From contig JAFUQQ010000002.1 of assembly GCA_017472285.1 (NCBI GenBank), positions 1 to 49,543 of the forward strand: 49,543 nucleotides of DNA, in the 5' to 3' direction. Position 1 is the stretch's first letter; each line of letters begins with the position of its first letter. Source of the DNA: Clostridia bacterium (GTDB taxonomy: Bacteria > Bacillota > Clostridia > Oscillospirales > CAG-272). Of this stretch, positions 42,974 to 49,543 are shown piece by piece. A program made the position numbers and the translations under genes. The notes under the pieces are model-generated. The model was given only the letters and a program-made list of their open reading frames with translations, did not search any database and had not been told where the DNA came from.

Positions 42974-44638
42974 TTAAGTTTTCAGAAGGTTACTTTTAGT
43001 AATGGCTTTCAATACGAATGCCGTTACAACGGTAAGTATGATACCGAGAGGGAAACAGATCCAGATATTCTGAACGAAACCGGAGATGAGGAACATCACA
43101 AAGGAGATGCCCGCAACGGTGAGCGCATAAGGAAGCTGTGTGGAAACGTGAACGAGGTGGTCGCACTGTGCGCCTGCGGAGGACATGATCGTGGTATCGG
43201 AAATCGGAGAACAATGGTCGCCGCATACCGCACCGGCAAGACAAGCAGACATACCGATGATGAGAAGTTCGCTTTCTGCGGGGAAAATTGCCGTAACAAT
43301 CGGGATAAGAATACCGAACGTACCCCAGGAAGTACCTGTGGAGAAAGAAAGGAAGCAAGCAACCAGGAAAATGATCGCGGGAAGGAAGTTTGCAAGACCT
43401 TCTGCCGCACCGTTCATGAGATCGTATACGTAATATTTTGTACCGAGGAGGGAGGTCATATTCTTGAGTGCTGTTGCAAAGGTAAGGATAAGGATCGCGG
43501 GAACCATTGCAATGAAACCATCAGGCAATGCGGCAAGACTTTTCTGAATGGGAAGAACCTTACGGATTGCAAGATATGCAATCGTGATAACCAAAGCAAC
43601 CAAAGCACCCATAGGAAGACCGACCGTTGCATCTGTATTTGCGAATGCATCTGCAAGATTTGCACCGTCAAGTATACCGCCGACGTAAACGAGTGCGAGC
43701 GTACAGCATACGATGAGAGCAATAACAGGGAAAAGAAGATCCATCACTTTGCCGTTTTCATTGGCTTCGGGAAGTTTTGCTTCGCTTTCGCTGTCAACGG
43801 CATCGATCGTTTTGCCTGTCTTTTCAAACTGATATTCATATATTGCCATTTTACCGTAATCAAAACCGATAAAGGTGATCGCAGCGATGAAGACAAGTGT
43901 CAGGATTGCATAGAAATTATAAGGAATTGCGGAAATAAAGAGCGCAAGACCTTCGCCTTCCGGTGCATAGGAAGAAACCGCCGCTGCCCAGCTCGAGATC
44001 GGAGCGATCATACAAACGGGAGCTGCTGTGGAGTCAATGAGATAAGAAAGTTTTGCACGGGAGATCTTTTTGGAATCCGTAACGGGAAGCATAACGGAAC
44101 CAACGGTCAGACAGTTGAAATAGTCATCGATAAAGATCAGGATACCGAGAAGGAAGGTCGCAAAAATTGCGCCTGTTTTGGTTTTGATATGTGTGGTTGC
44201 CCATCTGCCGAATGCCGCAGAACCGCCCGCACGGTTGACAAGCGCAACGAGCATACCGAGCTCAACAAGGAAAATAAAAATACCCGCATTACCTACGATG
44301 GCATCGATCAGACCACCTTGGGTTGTAGCATCCATTGTTCCTGTAAAGCTGAAATTGCTGTAAAGCACCGCACCGGAAACGACACCGATGAAAAGGGAGC
44401 TATAAACTTCTTTTGTAATGAGCGCAAGACCGATTGCGATCACAGGGGGAAGCAATGCCCAAATCGAACCGCGGACTTGCATCTCGCCGCCGCAAGTTTC
44501 ACATTCTGCCGCTGTTTCCGCTGTGCAATCGGGGCAAGCGACGGTTGCCATCGCGCCATCTGTTACAGCCGCAACGATCATCAACGCAAGGATGATGAGA
44601 GAAGCGACGAGAAGCGCGATCTTTTTTGTTTTTGTCAT
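42974..44638 (-). CDS. NhaC-family transporter, probable lysine importer (LysW type)
   Basis: A 554-residue transporter of the NhaC Na+/H+ antiporter family with about 12 helices: FIDDYFNCLTVGSVMLPVTD, STAAPVCMIAPISSW and GDHCSPISDTTIMSS are family signatures. Its leader is a lysine riboswitch. NhaC-type proteins under an L-box have been predicted to be lysine transporters (LysW), so lysine uptake is more likely than sodium/proton exchange. Odd feature: between helices 1 and 2 there is a CPDC-x7-CETC four-cysteine knuckle (Cys35, 38, 46, 49) typical of a zinc ribbon. GGAG before ATG 44638 fixes the start; a TTG four codons up overlaps it. Confidence 0.88.
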   Translation of the reverse strand: MTKTKKIALLVASLIILALMIVAAVTDGAMATVACPDCTAETAAECETCGGEMQVRGSIWALLPPVIAIGLALITKEVYSSLFIGVVSGAVLYSNFSFTGTMDATTQGGLIDAIVGNAGIFIFLVELGMLVALVNRAGGSAAFGRWATTHIKTKTGAIFATFLLGILIFIDDYFNCLTVGSVMLPVTDSKKISRAKLSYLIDSTAAPVCMIAPISSWAAAVSSYAPEGEGLALFISAIPYNFYAILTLVFIAAITFIGFDYGKMAIYEYQFEKTGKTIDAVDSESEAKLPEANENGKVMDLLFPVIALIVCCTLALVYVGGILDGANLADAFANTDATVGLPMGALVALVITIAYLAIRKVLPIQKSLAALPDGFIAMVPAILILTFATALKNMTSLLGTKYYVYDLMNGAAEGLANFLPAIIFLVACFLSFSTGTSWGTFGILIPIVTAIFPAESELLIIGMSACLAGAVCGDHCSPISDTTIMSSAGAQCDHLVHVSTQLPYALTVAGISFVMFLISGFVQNIWICFPLGIILTVVTAFVLKAITKSNLLKT

Positions 44639-44680
44639 GATAATCTCCAATCTGTTTTTTTGTTATTTTATATAAAAGGA

Positions 44681-44705
44681 AAGACCGCGGAAGTACCGCG
44701 GTCTT
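44681..44705 (-). terminator. Expression-platform hairpin of the lysine riboswitch
   Basis: AAGACCGCGG-TACTT-CCGCGGTCTT, a perfect 10-bp stem followed by TCCTTTTAT on the minus strand. It lies between aptamer and the transporter start. The anti-terminator pairing was not worked out. Confidence 0.65.
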
Positions 44706-44733
44706 GAAAAAAGGAATGTCTTTACTCAAAAAA

Positions 44734-44890
44734 CCGATAGCTCTCCGCAACGCGACAGTCTGAAAGATATTTTCTTTCAGCCCAGCCAGCAAAAACGCCT
44801 GCCGTTTTTACCGCTTCGGCGAAAAGCCCTTTCATCGCTCTTGCATGGAGTTTTTTACGATTACTTTTGCGTTTCGCGCCTCTATCCTCA
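44734..44890 (-). ncRNA. Lysine riboswitch (L-box)
   Basis: The minus strand carries the L-box landmarks in order: GATAGAGGCGCGAA, AAAAGTAATCG, GATGAAAGGGC, TTCGCCGAAGCGG, TTTGCTGG, an AAAG/CTTTC hairpin, AGACTGTCGCG, and the closing GGAGAGCTATC that pairs with GATAGAGG. It would turn off the downstream NhaC-type gene when lysine is plentiful. Confidence 0.93.
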
Positions 44891-44908
44891 TTATATATAT
44901 TGGATTTC

Positions 44909-44937
44909 AGTATACACTTTTTATAATATATTGTCAA
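44909..44937 (-). promoter_or_regulatory. Consensus promoter of the lysine riboswitch transcript
   Basis: Minus strand TTGACA (44932-44937), 17 nt, TATACT (44909-44914). Confidence 0.9.
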
Positions 44938-45049
44938 TAGATATATTTATTTTTTTCATTTTATAGGAATCCTTTCAGCAGCTTGGACTGCAATTTTTTG
45001 AAAAAAAGAGAGTTCGCAGCTTTTTTTCCGTGATAATCTTCCGAAAAAG

Positions 45050-45058
45050 TGATAAAAT
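45050..45058 (+). promoter_or_regulatory. Extended -10 promoter of the Y-RNA-like array
   Basis: TGATAAAAT (TG-N-TAAAAT), 11 nt upstream of the first RNA unit. No good -35 box is seen, which suits an extended -10 promoter or an activator. Confidence 0.45.
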
Positions 45059-45068
45059 GAAATCACGA

Positions 45069-45130
45069 AAGGCGCAGACAGCAAAATTCAGGGTGAAATC
45101 GCCGCGACGTTTTCATAAAAAATGCGCCTT
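45069..45130 (+). ncRNA. Y-RNA-like unit 1
   Basis: AAGGCGCA (45069-45076) and TGCGCCTT (45123-45130) form a perfect 8-bp basal stem. Directly inside is GACAGCAAAATT, the segment shared with units 2 and 3, then an upper hairpin (TGAAA...TTTCA with an inner TCG/CGA). The 3' side ends in CATAAAAAA before the basal stem. The transcript probably starts a few nucleotides upstream. Confidence 0.7.
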
Positions 45131-45134
45131 GACA

Positions 45135-45188
45135 AAGATGCTGACAGCAAAATTTATTTGTGTCCGCCTACATAAACAAACGCATCTT
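45135..45188 (+). ncRNA. Y-RNA-like unit 2
   Basis: Basal stem AAGATGC (45135-45141) with GCATCTT (45182-45188). Inside is TGACAGCAAAAT, then an 11-bp upper stem with one mismatch (TTTATTTGTGT with ACATAAACAAA) around loop CCGCCT. Same layout as unit 1 but with a simple hairpin module. Only 4 nt separate it from unit 1. Confidence 0.7.
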
Positions 45189-45198
45189 GTAAAATGAA

Positions 45199-45290
45199 AA
45201 GGCACTCACAGCAATCGTGATTTAGCTTAGTGGATAAAGCAGTGTCATTCGACACGAACGCGGGTTCAAATCCCGCATCAAAAGTGCCTT
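45199..45290 (+). ncRNA. Y-RNA-like unit 3 with tRNA-mimic module (YrlA-like)
   Basis: Basal stem AAGGCACT (45199-45206) with AGTGCCTT (45283-45290), then CACAGCAATC. The inner module folds like a tRNA: acceptor-like TGAT/ATCA (45218-45221, 45277-45280), D-stem GCTT/AAGC with loop AGTGGATA, a 5-bp stem GTGTC/GACAC closed by only 4 nt (ATTC) where an anticodon loop would be, and a perfect T-arm GCGGG-TTCAAAT-CCCGC. No anticodon and no CCA, so it is not a tRNA. A tRNA mimic on a closed stem is the design of bacterial YrlA Y RNAs. Confidence 0.85.
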
Positions 45291-45325
45291 GTATGAAAAA
45301 ATCCGAAAGAAAAGGAGAGAGTTTC

Positions 45326-46804
45326 ATGTTAAACTATCTAAAACAGGAAGTAAATAAGACTTTCACCGAAAACGGTGCGGTCACTCATATTTCAACCATG
45401 TCCGATTGCCTTGACCTGTTTGCGACGATCGGTGCCATCCGTTCGGCAAGCGACAGCGAGATCCAAAACCGCTTTGCACGCGCTTTTGCGGAAGATAAAG
45501 ATATCGCTATGAAGCTCTTGTTCTTCGCACGTGATATTCGCGGCGGTCTTGGTGAACGCAGAGTTTTCCGTGTGATTATGCGTTGGCTTGCACAGAACGC
45601 GGCGGAAAGCGTCCGCAAAAATCTCGAATACGTCGGAGAATACGGGCGTTTCGACGACTTGCTCGCATTGATGGATACCTCTTGCGAAAAAGCCATGTTG
45701 GATACGCTGAAAAAGCAGTTTGAGAAGGATATGAAAGCATTACGGAATGGCGGCAACGTATCGCTTCTTGCAAAATGGCTTCCCTCCGTCAATACTTCCA
45801 ATGCGAAGGCTGTCATATATGCGAAAAAGATTGCCCGTCATTTCGGAATGCGTGAGGCAGAGTACCGCAAAGCACTTTCCGCACTCCGCGCAAAACTCAC
45901 TATTATAGAAAATCATCTTCGCGAAAGAGATTATACCTTTGACTATGCAAAGCAGCCTTCCAAAGCCATGTATAAATACCGCAAGGCATTCATCCGCAAT
46001 GACGGCGAAAGATATGGCGATTTTATCGCAAGCGTTTCCCACGGGGAAGTAAAACTTCACGCCGATACCTTGTATCCTTATGAACTCGTGGGTGCTTGTC
46101 TGAACTCTTTGGGCTTTGGACGTATGAACAGACTCTCCAAAGAAGAAGTTGCAAGTTTGAATGCCATGTGGAACAGCCTTCCCGATTTCACCGATGGCGA
46201 AAACAATCTTGCCGTCGTGGATACGTCCGGCTCTATGTACTCATGCGTAAAACCCTCGCCCGCATCCGTTGCATTGTCGCTCGGTCTGTATTTTGCGGAA
46301 CGCAATACGGGTATTTATAAAGATCATTTCATTGAATTTTCGGCAAGACCCCAATTGATCGAGATCAAAGGCGATTCCTTCGTCGAACGCGTCCGTTACG
46401 TCACACAGTTCAATGAGATTGCCAATACCAATCTCGAAGCCGTTTTCGATCTGATCCTCCGCACCGCCGTCAAAAACAAAGTGCCCAAAGAACAGCTCCC
46501 CAAAAGACTTTATATCATTTCCGATATGGAATTTGATTCCTGTATGGAAAATACCGATATGACAAACTTTGCATCCGCAAAGAAAAAATTTAAGGCAAAA
46601 GGGTATGATCTGCCCGAAGTCATCTTCTGGAATGTCGCAAGCCGTAACAGACAGCAGCCCGTTACAAGAAATGAACAGGGGGTTGCTCTCGTATCCGGCT
46701 GTACACCGCGGTTGTTTTCCATGACGATGGACGGAAAACTCGAACCTTATGCTTTCATGATGGAAGTCGTGAACAGAGAAAGATATGCCGATATCGTTGC
46801 CTGA
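45326..46804 (+). CDS. DUF2828 protein: helical N-terminal region plus vWA domain, Ro60-like organisation
   Basis: A 492-residue protein. The N-terminal ~280 residues are helical (LFFARDIRGGLGERRVFRVI, YVGEYGRFDDLLALMD, MYKYRKAFIRNDGERYGDFI); the rest is a von Willebrand A domain with MIDAS motif VVDTSGSMY (about 297-305), the second metal loop Thr in ANTNLEAVF (about 366-374), IISDMEFD (397-404) and PEVIFWN. The C-terminal GVALVSGCTP matches DUF2828. Helical repeats plus vWA is the architecture of Ro60/Rsr. GGAGAGAG lies 4 nt before ATG 45326. The three RNA units lie directly upstream in the same orientation, 35 nt away. Confidence 0.85.
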   Translation: MLNYLKQEVNKTFTENGAVTHISTMSDCLDLFATIGAIRSASDSEIQNRFARAFAEDKDIAMKLLFFARDIRGGLGERRVFRVIMRWLAQNAAESVRKNLEYVGEYGRFDDLLALMDTSCEKAMLDTLKKQFEKDMKALRNGGNVSLLAKWLPSVNTSNAKAVIYAKKIARHFGMREAEYRKALSALRAKLTIIENHLRERDYTFDYAKQPSKAMYKYRKAFIRNDGERYGDFIASVSHGEVKLHADTLYPYELVGACLNSLGFGRMNRLSKEEVASLNAMWNSLPDFTDGENNLAVVDTSGSMYSCVKPSPASVALSLGLYFAERNTGIYKDHFIEFSARPQLIEIKGDSFVERVRYVTQFNEIANTNLEAVFDLILRTAVKNKVPKEQLPKRLYIISDMEFDSCMENTDMTNFASAKKKFKAKGYDLPEVIFWNVASRNRQQPVTRNEQGVALVSGCTPRLFSMTMDGKLEPYAFMMEVVNRERYADIVA

Positions 46805-46818
46805 AAACCAAAAATTTT

Positions 46819-46848
46819 TCTCCTGTATGATTACGGGAGATTTTTTTT
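46819..46848 (+). terminator. Terminator of the RNA array-DUF2828 transcript
   Basis: TCTCCTGTA-TGAT-TACGGGAGA, a 9-bp stem, then eight T. Confidence 0.9.
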
Positions 46849-46940
46849 GAAAAAATGAAGAAAAAGTCCTGTTTTTGATAGCTCTATATGATATCGAAAA
46901 TGCTTATTTTCCCTTTTAATAGTTTATCTCCATAATCCGA

Positions 46941-46986
46941 AAAAGCCTGACATTTATATTCTGCTTGTCGGGTTTTTTCTTTTTTG
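46941..46986 (+). terminator. Second terminator-like hairpin in the DUF2828-rhamnosidase spacer
   Basis: AAAAGCCTGACA pairs with TGTCGGGTTTTT (12 bp, G-U pairs) and a long T-rich tail follows. No ORF precedes it after 46848. The 46849-46940 stretch is AT-rich with no recognised feature. Confidence 0.65.
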
Positions 46987-47050
46987 TTTTGTCGAAGTTT
47001 GTCAAATGAGAGCGAAAATTCCTTTATTGTTATCGATAAAAAATAGAGCT

Positions 47051-47080
47051 AAAGCCTTGTCGTATGACAGGGCTTTTCTT
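47051..47080 (+). terminator. Third terminator-like hairpin before the rhamnosidase promoter
   Basis: AAAGCCTTGTC-GTAT-GACAGGGCTTT, an 11-bp stem, then TTCTTT. Confidence 0.7.
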
Positions 47081-47091
47081 TAGGAAAAAAC

Positions 47092-47120
47092 TTGTATTTC
47101 AAAGGTTTGTGTGTTATAAT
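47092..47120 (+). promoter_or_regulatory. Promoter of the rhamnosidase gene
   Basis: TTGTAT (47092-47097), 17 nt, TATAAT (47115-47120). Confidence 0.75.
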
Positions 47121-47159
47121 GAGAGCAACGATCTTATTTCCCGAAAGGAACTTAAACTT

Positions 47160-49349
47160 ATGAAAACTTATGAAGCTATCGCTGTTTCTTTTGATGTGGC
47201 GAAACCCGTTTGGGCGACCGGTAGAGAAACAGAAATGAATCTCTGGCTCTCGTTTCGTACCGTTGCGAAAGGTGCGGAAAAGACCGTTCTGAAGTTGACA
47301 GGTTCTTCCGCTTATGAAGTGAAAGTAAACGGAAAATTCATTGCATTCGGACCGGCAAGATGTGCGCACGGTTTTTACCGTGTGGATGAACTCGATCTTT
47401 CTGCCAATATCACGGAAAATGCGGTCATTACCGTGAACGTTGCGGGTTATAATGCTGATTCTTATTACCATCTGAATCAGCCGTCGTTTCTTTGCGCGGA
47501 ACTTAGTGAAAACGGTGAAATCACTGCCGCAACGGGTAAAAACGGATTTTTATGCCGTGTCATGACCGAACACGAACAAAAAGCAGAACGCTTCGCGGGA
47601 CAAAGAACCTTCTGTGAAGTCTACAACATTTCTCCTCTTAAAAAAATATGGGAAACGATGCCTGAAATCAGAGAAAAAGCATATGCTGTGCCTTTTCTTT
47701 GCGAAACGGAACCGAAAAATTTCATAGAACGCGGTTCTTATTATAATACTTATGATAAAATTTTTGCAGAAAAGATCGTTTCCCGTTCGGAATTTACAAT
47801 AGAGGATTATGCCGATCGTGTGCGCTATCCCGCTTTTATCGTTCCGAGAAATGGGGATGCAGGCCCTTGCAGAAAGATATTTCCGCTTGCGGAAGTGGAA
47901 ACGGATCTTTTCATCAAGGCAAGAAACGCAGAGATTCGTAATCTTCACAAAATCGATGAACTCCCGACAACACAGACCATCCGTGCGGGAGAAGCCGTTA
48001 CTTATAAAATGGCACGCAATACGACGGGCACCTTTGATCTTGACGTTGCCTGTGACGACGGTACGGAGCTTGTCATCACCTTTGATGAGATCATCGGAGA
48101 AAACGGTCAGATCAATTTCCGCCGTATGTATACGTTGAATGCGATCATGTGGAAGCTTTCGGGCGGTATCCATCATCTTTCTTCCTTTGAACCGTATACG
48201 CTGCAATATATGACCGTTCACGTCCTGAAAGGCAGAGCATTCGTCTCCGATATCGGACTCCACTATTTTGGTGCGGAACAGATTGAACGTCGTTATCACG
48301 GGCAAGATGAAACGCTTCGCCAGATTTTTGATGCCGCTGTGGAAACTTACCGACAGAATACCTTTACGATCTATATGGACTGTCCTTCCCGTGAGCGTGC
48401 GGGATGGCTTTGCGACAGCTTTTTCACGTCTCGTGTGGAAAAAACCTTGACAGGAAAAAGTGAGATCGAACGTGTTTTTCTTGAAAATTTCTTCTTGCCT
48501 GATTCGTTCTCATGGTTACCGAAAGGGATGTTCCCGATGTGTTATCCCGCCGATCACAGAAACAACAATTTCATTCCGAACTGGGCGATGTGGCTCGTAT
48601 TGCAGTTGCAGGAATATCTCGCAAGAACAGGCGACCGCGCGTTTATCGATCAGGTGAAAGTCCGCATCTATGAACTGCTCGATTACTTCAAACGCTTTGA
48701 AAATACAGACGGACTTCTGGAAAAACTGGAAAGCTGGGTCTTTGTTGAATGGTCTGAATGTAATAAACTGACACAGGATATCAATTTCCCCTCCAATATG
48801 CTGTATGCCAATTTGCTTCGTGCCGTTGCCGAACTTTATGCGGATGATAGCCTTACCGAAAAAGCAGATCGTTTGAAGACAACGATCAATGAAAAAGCTA
48901 TGACGGAAAGCGGTTTCTATTGTGATAACGCAGTTTACGGCGAGGACGGTATCGCGCGTCTTTCGGGTAAGCGCACGGAAACTTGTCAGTATTACGCATT
49001 TTTCTGCGGTATCACAAGTCCCGAAGAAAATCCGGAACTTTGGCAGAGAATGCTTCATGATTTTGGACCCGAACGCATTGTTCCATACAAATGGCCCGCA
49101 TTTACACCCGAAGCCAAATGGCAGGATATCTATCCTTCCAATTCTTTTGTTGGTAATTATCTGCGTCTGGAATTGCTTTATCGTTACGGAGAACATGAAA
49201 AGCTAATCGGCAATATCAAAGGTTTCTTCAAAAAGATGGCGGATACCACGGGTACGCTTTGGGAAAATGATTCCACATCGGCAAGCTGTAACCACGGTTT
49301 TGCTTCCCATGCGCTTTATTGGATGGATAAACTTGGCTTGATTCAATAA
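47160..49349 (+). CDS. GH78-type alpha-L-rhamnosidase
   Basis: A 729-residue protein without signal peptide, so probably cytoplasmic. The N-terminal half is beta-sandwich (SSAYEVKVNGKFIAFGPAR is typical). The C-terminal (alpha/alpha)6 barrel has YMDCPSRERAGWLCDSFF-type sequence (shortened: DCPSRERAGW), the GH78 catalytic region, then NWAMWLVLQLQEYL and ETCQYYAFFCG. It would release L-rhamnose from oligosaccharides taken into the cell. GAAAGGAAC lies before ATG 47160. No transporter or rhamnose pathway gene lies next to it within the window. Confidence 0.88.
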   Translation: MKTYEAIAVSFDVAKPVWATGRETEMNLWLSFRTVAKGAEKTVLKLTGSSAYEVKVNGKFIAFGPARCAHGFYRVDELDLSANITENAVITVNVAGYNADSYYHLNQPSFLCAELSENGEITAATGKNGFLCRVMTEHEQKAERFAGQRTFCEVYNISPLKKIWETMPEIREKAYAVPFLCETEPKNFIERGSYYNTYDKIFAEKIVSRSEFTIEDYADRVRYPAFIVPRNGDAGPCRKIFPLAEVETDLFIKARNAEIRNLHKIDELPTTQTIRAGEAVTYKMARNTTGTFDLDVACDDGTELVITFDEIIGENGQINFRRMYTLNAIMWKLSGGIHHLSSFEPYTLQYMTVHVLKGRAFVSDIGLHYFGAEQIERRYHGQDETLRQIFDAAVETYRQNTFTIYMDCPSRERAGWLCDSFFTSRVEKTLTGKSEIERVFLENFFLPDSFSWLPKGMFPMCYPADHRNNNFIPNWAMWLVLQLQEYLARTGDRAFIDQVKVRIYELLDYFKRFENTDGLLEKLESWVFVEWSECNKLTQDINFPSNMLYANLLRAVAELYADDSLTEKADRLKTTINEKAMTESGFYCDNAVYGEDGIARLSGKRTETCQYYAFFCGITSPEENPELWQRMLHDFGPERIVPYKWPAFTPEAKWQDIYPSNSFVGNYLRLELLYRYGEHEKLIGNIKGFFKKMADTTGTLWENDSTSASCNHGFASHALYWMDKLGLIQ

Positions 49350-49441
49350 ACAGATTGCAACATCCGTGTATTTTCTGAATCATAGAAAAGGAGGCGCCGT
49401 TCGGTCAATGTCATTAAGTTAATTTAATGCCCCCAAGAAAG

Positions 49442-49486
49442 ATGCACTTAACAAAGCTGGAAAAGCAGAGTTAAGTGCATTTTTTG
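49442..49486 (+). terminator. Terminator of the rhamnosidase gene
   Basis: ATGCACTTAAC (49442-49452) pairs with GTTAAGTGCAT (49470-49480), 11 bp with 17-nt loop, then T5. Confidence 0.85.
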
Positions 49487-49502
49487 GATAAAAGAGCATG
49501 AC

Positions 49503-49527
49503 GAAAAGACAGACGAGAAAGTCTGTC
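49503..49527 (-). terminator. Terminator-like hairpin at the right edge
   Basis: GACAGAC/GTCTGTC, 7 bp with 6-nt loop, T4 on the minus strand. It may end a minus-strand gene beyond the window. Confidence 0.5.
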
Positions 49528-49543
49528 AAAAAAGTATTGCAAA

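Noticed and set aside
44722..44937. A 71-codon minus-strand ORF
   Set aside because: It coincides with the lysine riboswitch and its promoter and has no ribosome site.
45218..45280. A tRNA gene
   Set aside because: The T-arm and D-arm are tRNA-like, but the anticodon arm has only a 4-nt loop, the acceptor stem is 4 bp, there is no CCA and the ends continue into another stem. It is better explained as a tRNA mimic.
45230..45325. N-terminal extension of the DUF2828 protein
   Set aside because: The frame is open upstream, but this stretch is the tRNA-mimic RNA, and the ribosome site fits only ATG 45326.
46991..47000. A Spo0A box before the rhamnosidase gene
   Set aside because: TTTTGTCGAAG matches the core, but it lies about 95 nt upstream of a good promoter and in front of a terminator, so control of the gene through it is unlikely.
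49385..49441. A small gene after AAAAGGAGG near the right end
   Set aside because: The only ATG after this ribosome-site-like sequence opens a frame of four codons. I see no gene here.

Overview
The window is chromosomal DNA of moderate GC from a spore-forming member of the Bacillota, most likely a gut- or rumen-type clostridium. The indicators are SpoIIE, HPr kinase HprK, the GdpP/YybS pair, a T-box in front of serS, an L-box (lysine riboswitch), a sodium-pumping biotin-dependent decarboxylase cluster, SLH surface proteins, strong AGGAGG ribosome binding sites and near-consensus TTGACA-17-TATAAT promoters. I see no phage, transposase, integrase or CRISPR array. The genus cannot be fixed from sequence reading alone.

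Layout. 1-4100: partial ORF, NUDIX hydrolase, tRNA-Arg(CCT), AI-2E-type membrane protein, and a lipoprotein built of two tandem copies of one domain. 4236-8477: polyamine importer operon potA-potB-potC-potD (minus strand), with overlapping stop/start junctions and a leader holding a promoter and an internal intrinsic terminator. 8498-11520: spoIIE with repeat-rich flanks. 11487-16622: hprK-yybS-gdpP-glycerophosphodiesterase operon, divergent from a DUF421/DUF4363 pair. 17900-22200: orphan oligopeptide-binding lipoprotein, UroD-family protein and a TPR-like protein. 22300-29750: housekeeping genes guaB, htpG, serS (T-box) and gap, with a small divergent ribbon-helix-helix/SLOG pair between guaB and htpG. 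29860-31340: two uncharacterised convergent genes. 31311-36503: five-gene sodium-translocating decarboxylase cluster (12S-type carboxyltransferase, delta, biotin carrier, beta, 5S-type carboxyltransferase). 36638-42100: small membrane proteins, SPFH protein, polysaccharide deacetylase, SLH protein and an XRE regulator. 42201-42914: a gene broken by an in-frame TAG, and tRNA-Gln(TTG). 42936-44937: an NhaC-type transporter under a lysine riboswitch, hence probably a lysine importer.

The most interesting locus is 45050-46848. Three tandem structured RNA units each have a closed 7-8 bp basal stem followed by the same ACAGCAA segment. They precede a DUF2828 protein, which has a helical N-terminal region and a vWA C-terminal domain, an organisation like the Ro60/Rsr RNA chaperone. 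The third unit carries a tRNA mimic with D-arm, T-arm and short acceptor stem but only a 4-nt loop in place of an anticodon loop, the hallmark of bacterial Y RNAs (YrlA). I read this as a Y-RNA/Ro-like ribonucleoprotein system in which DUF2828 takes the place of the canonical TROVE protein. The window ends with a GH78-type rhamnosidase.

Themes that join the genes: sodium energetics (biotin decarboxylase pump, NhaC-type transporter); RNA-level control (T-box, L-box, probable attenuator before potA); and several dispersed hairpin repeats that sit just after stop codons.
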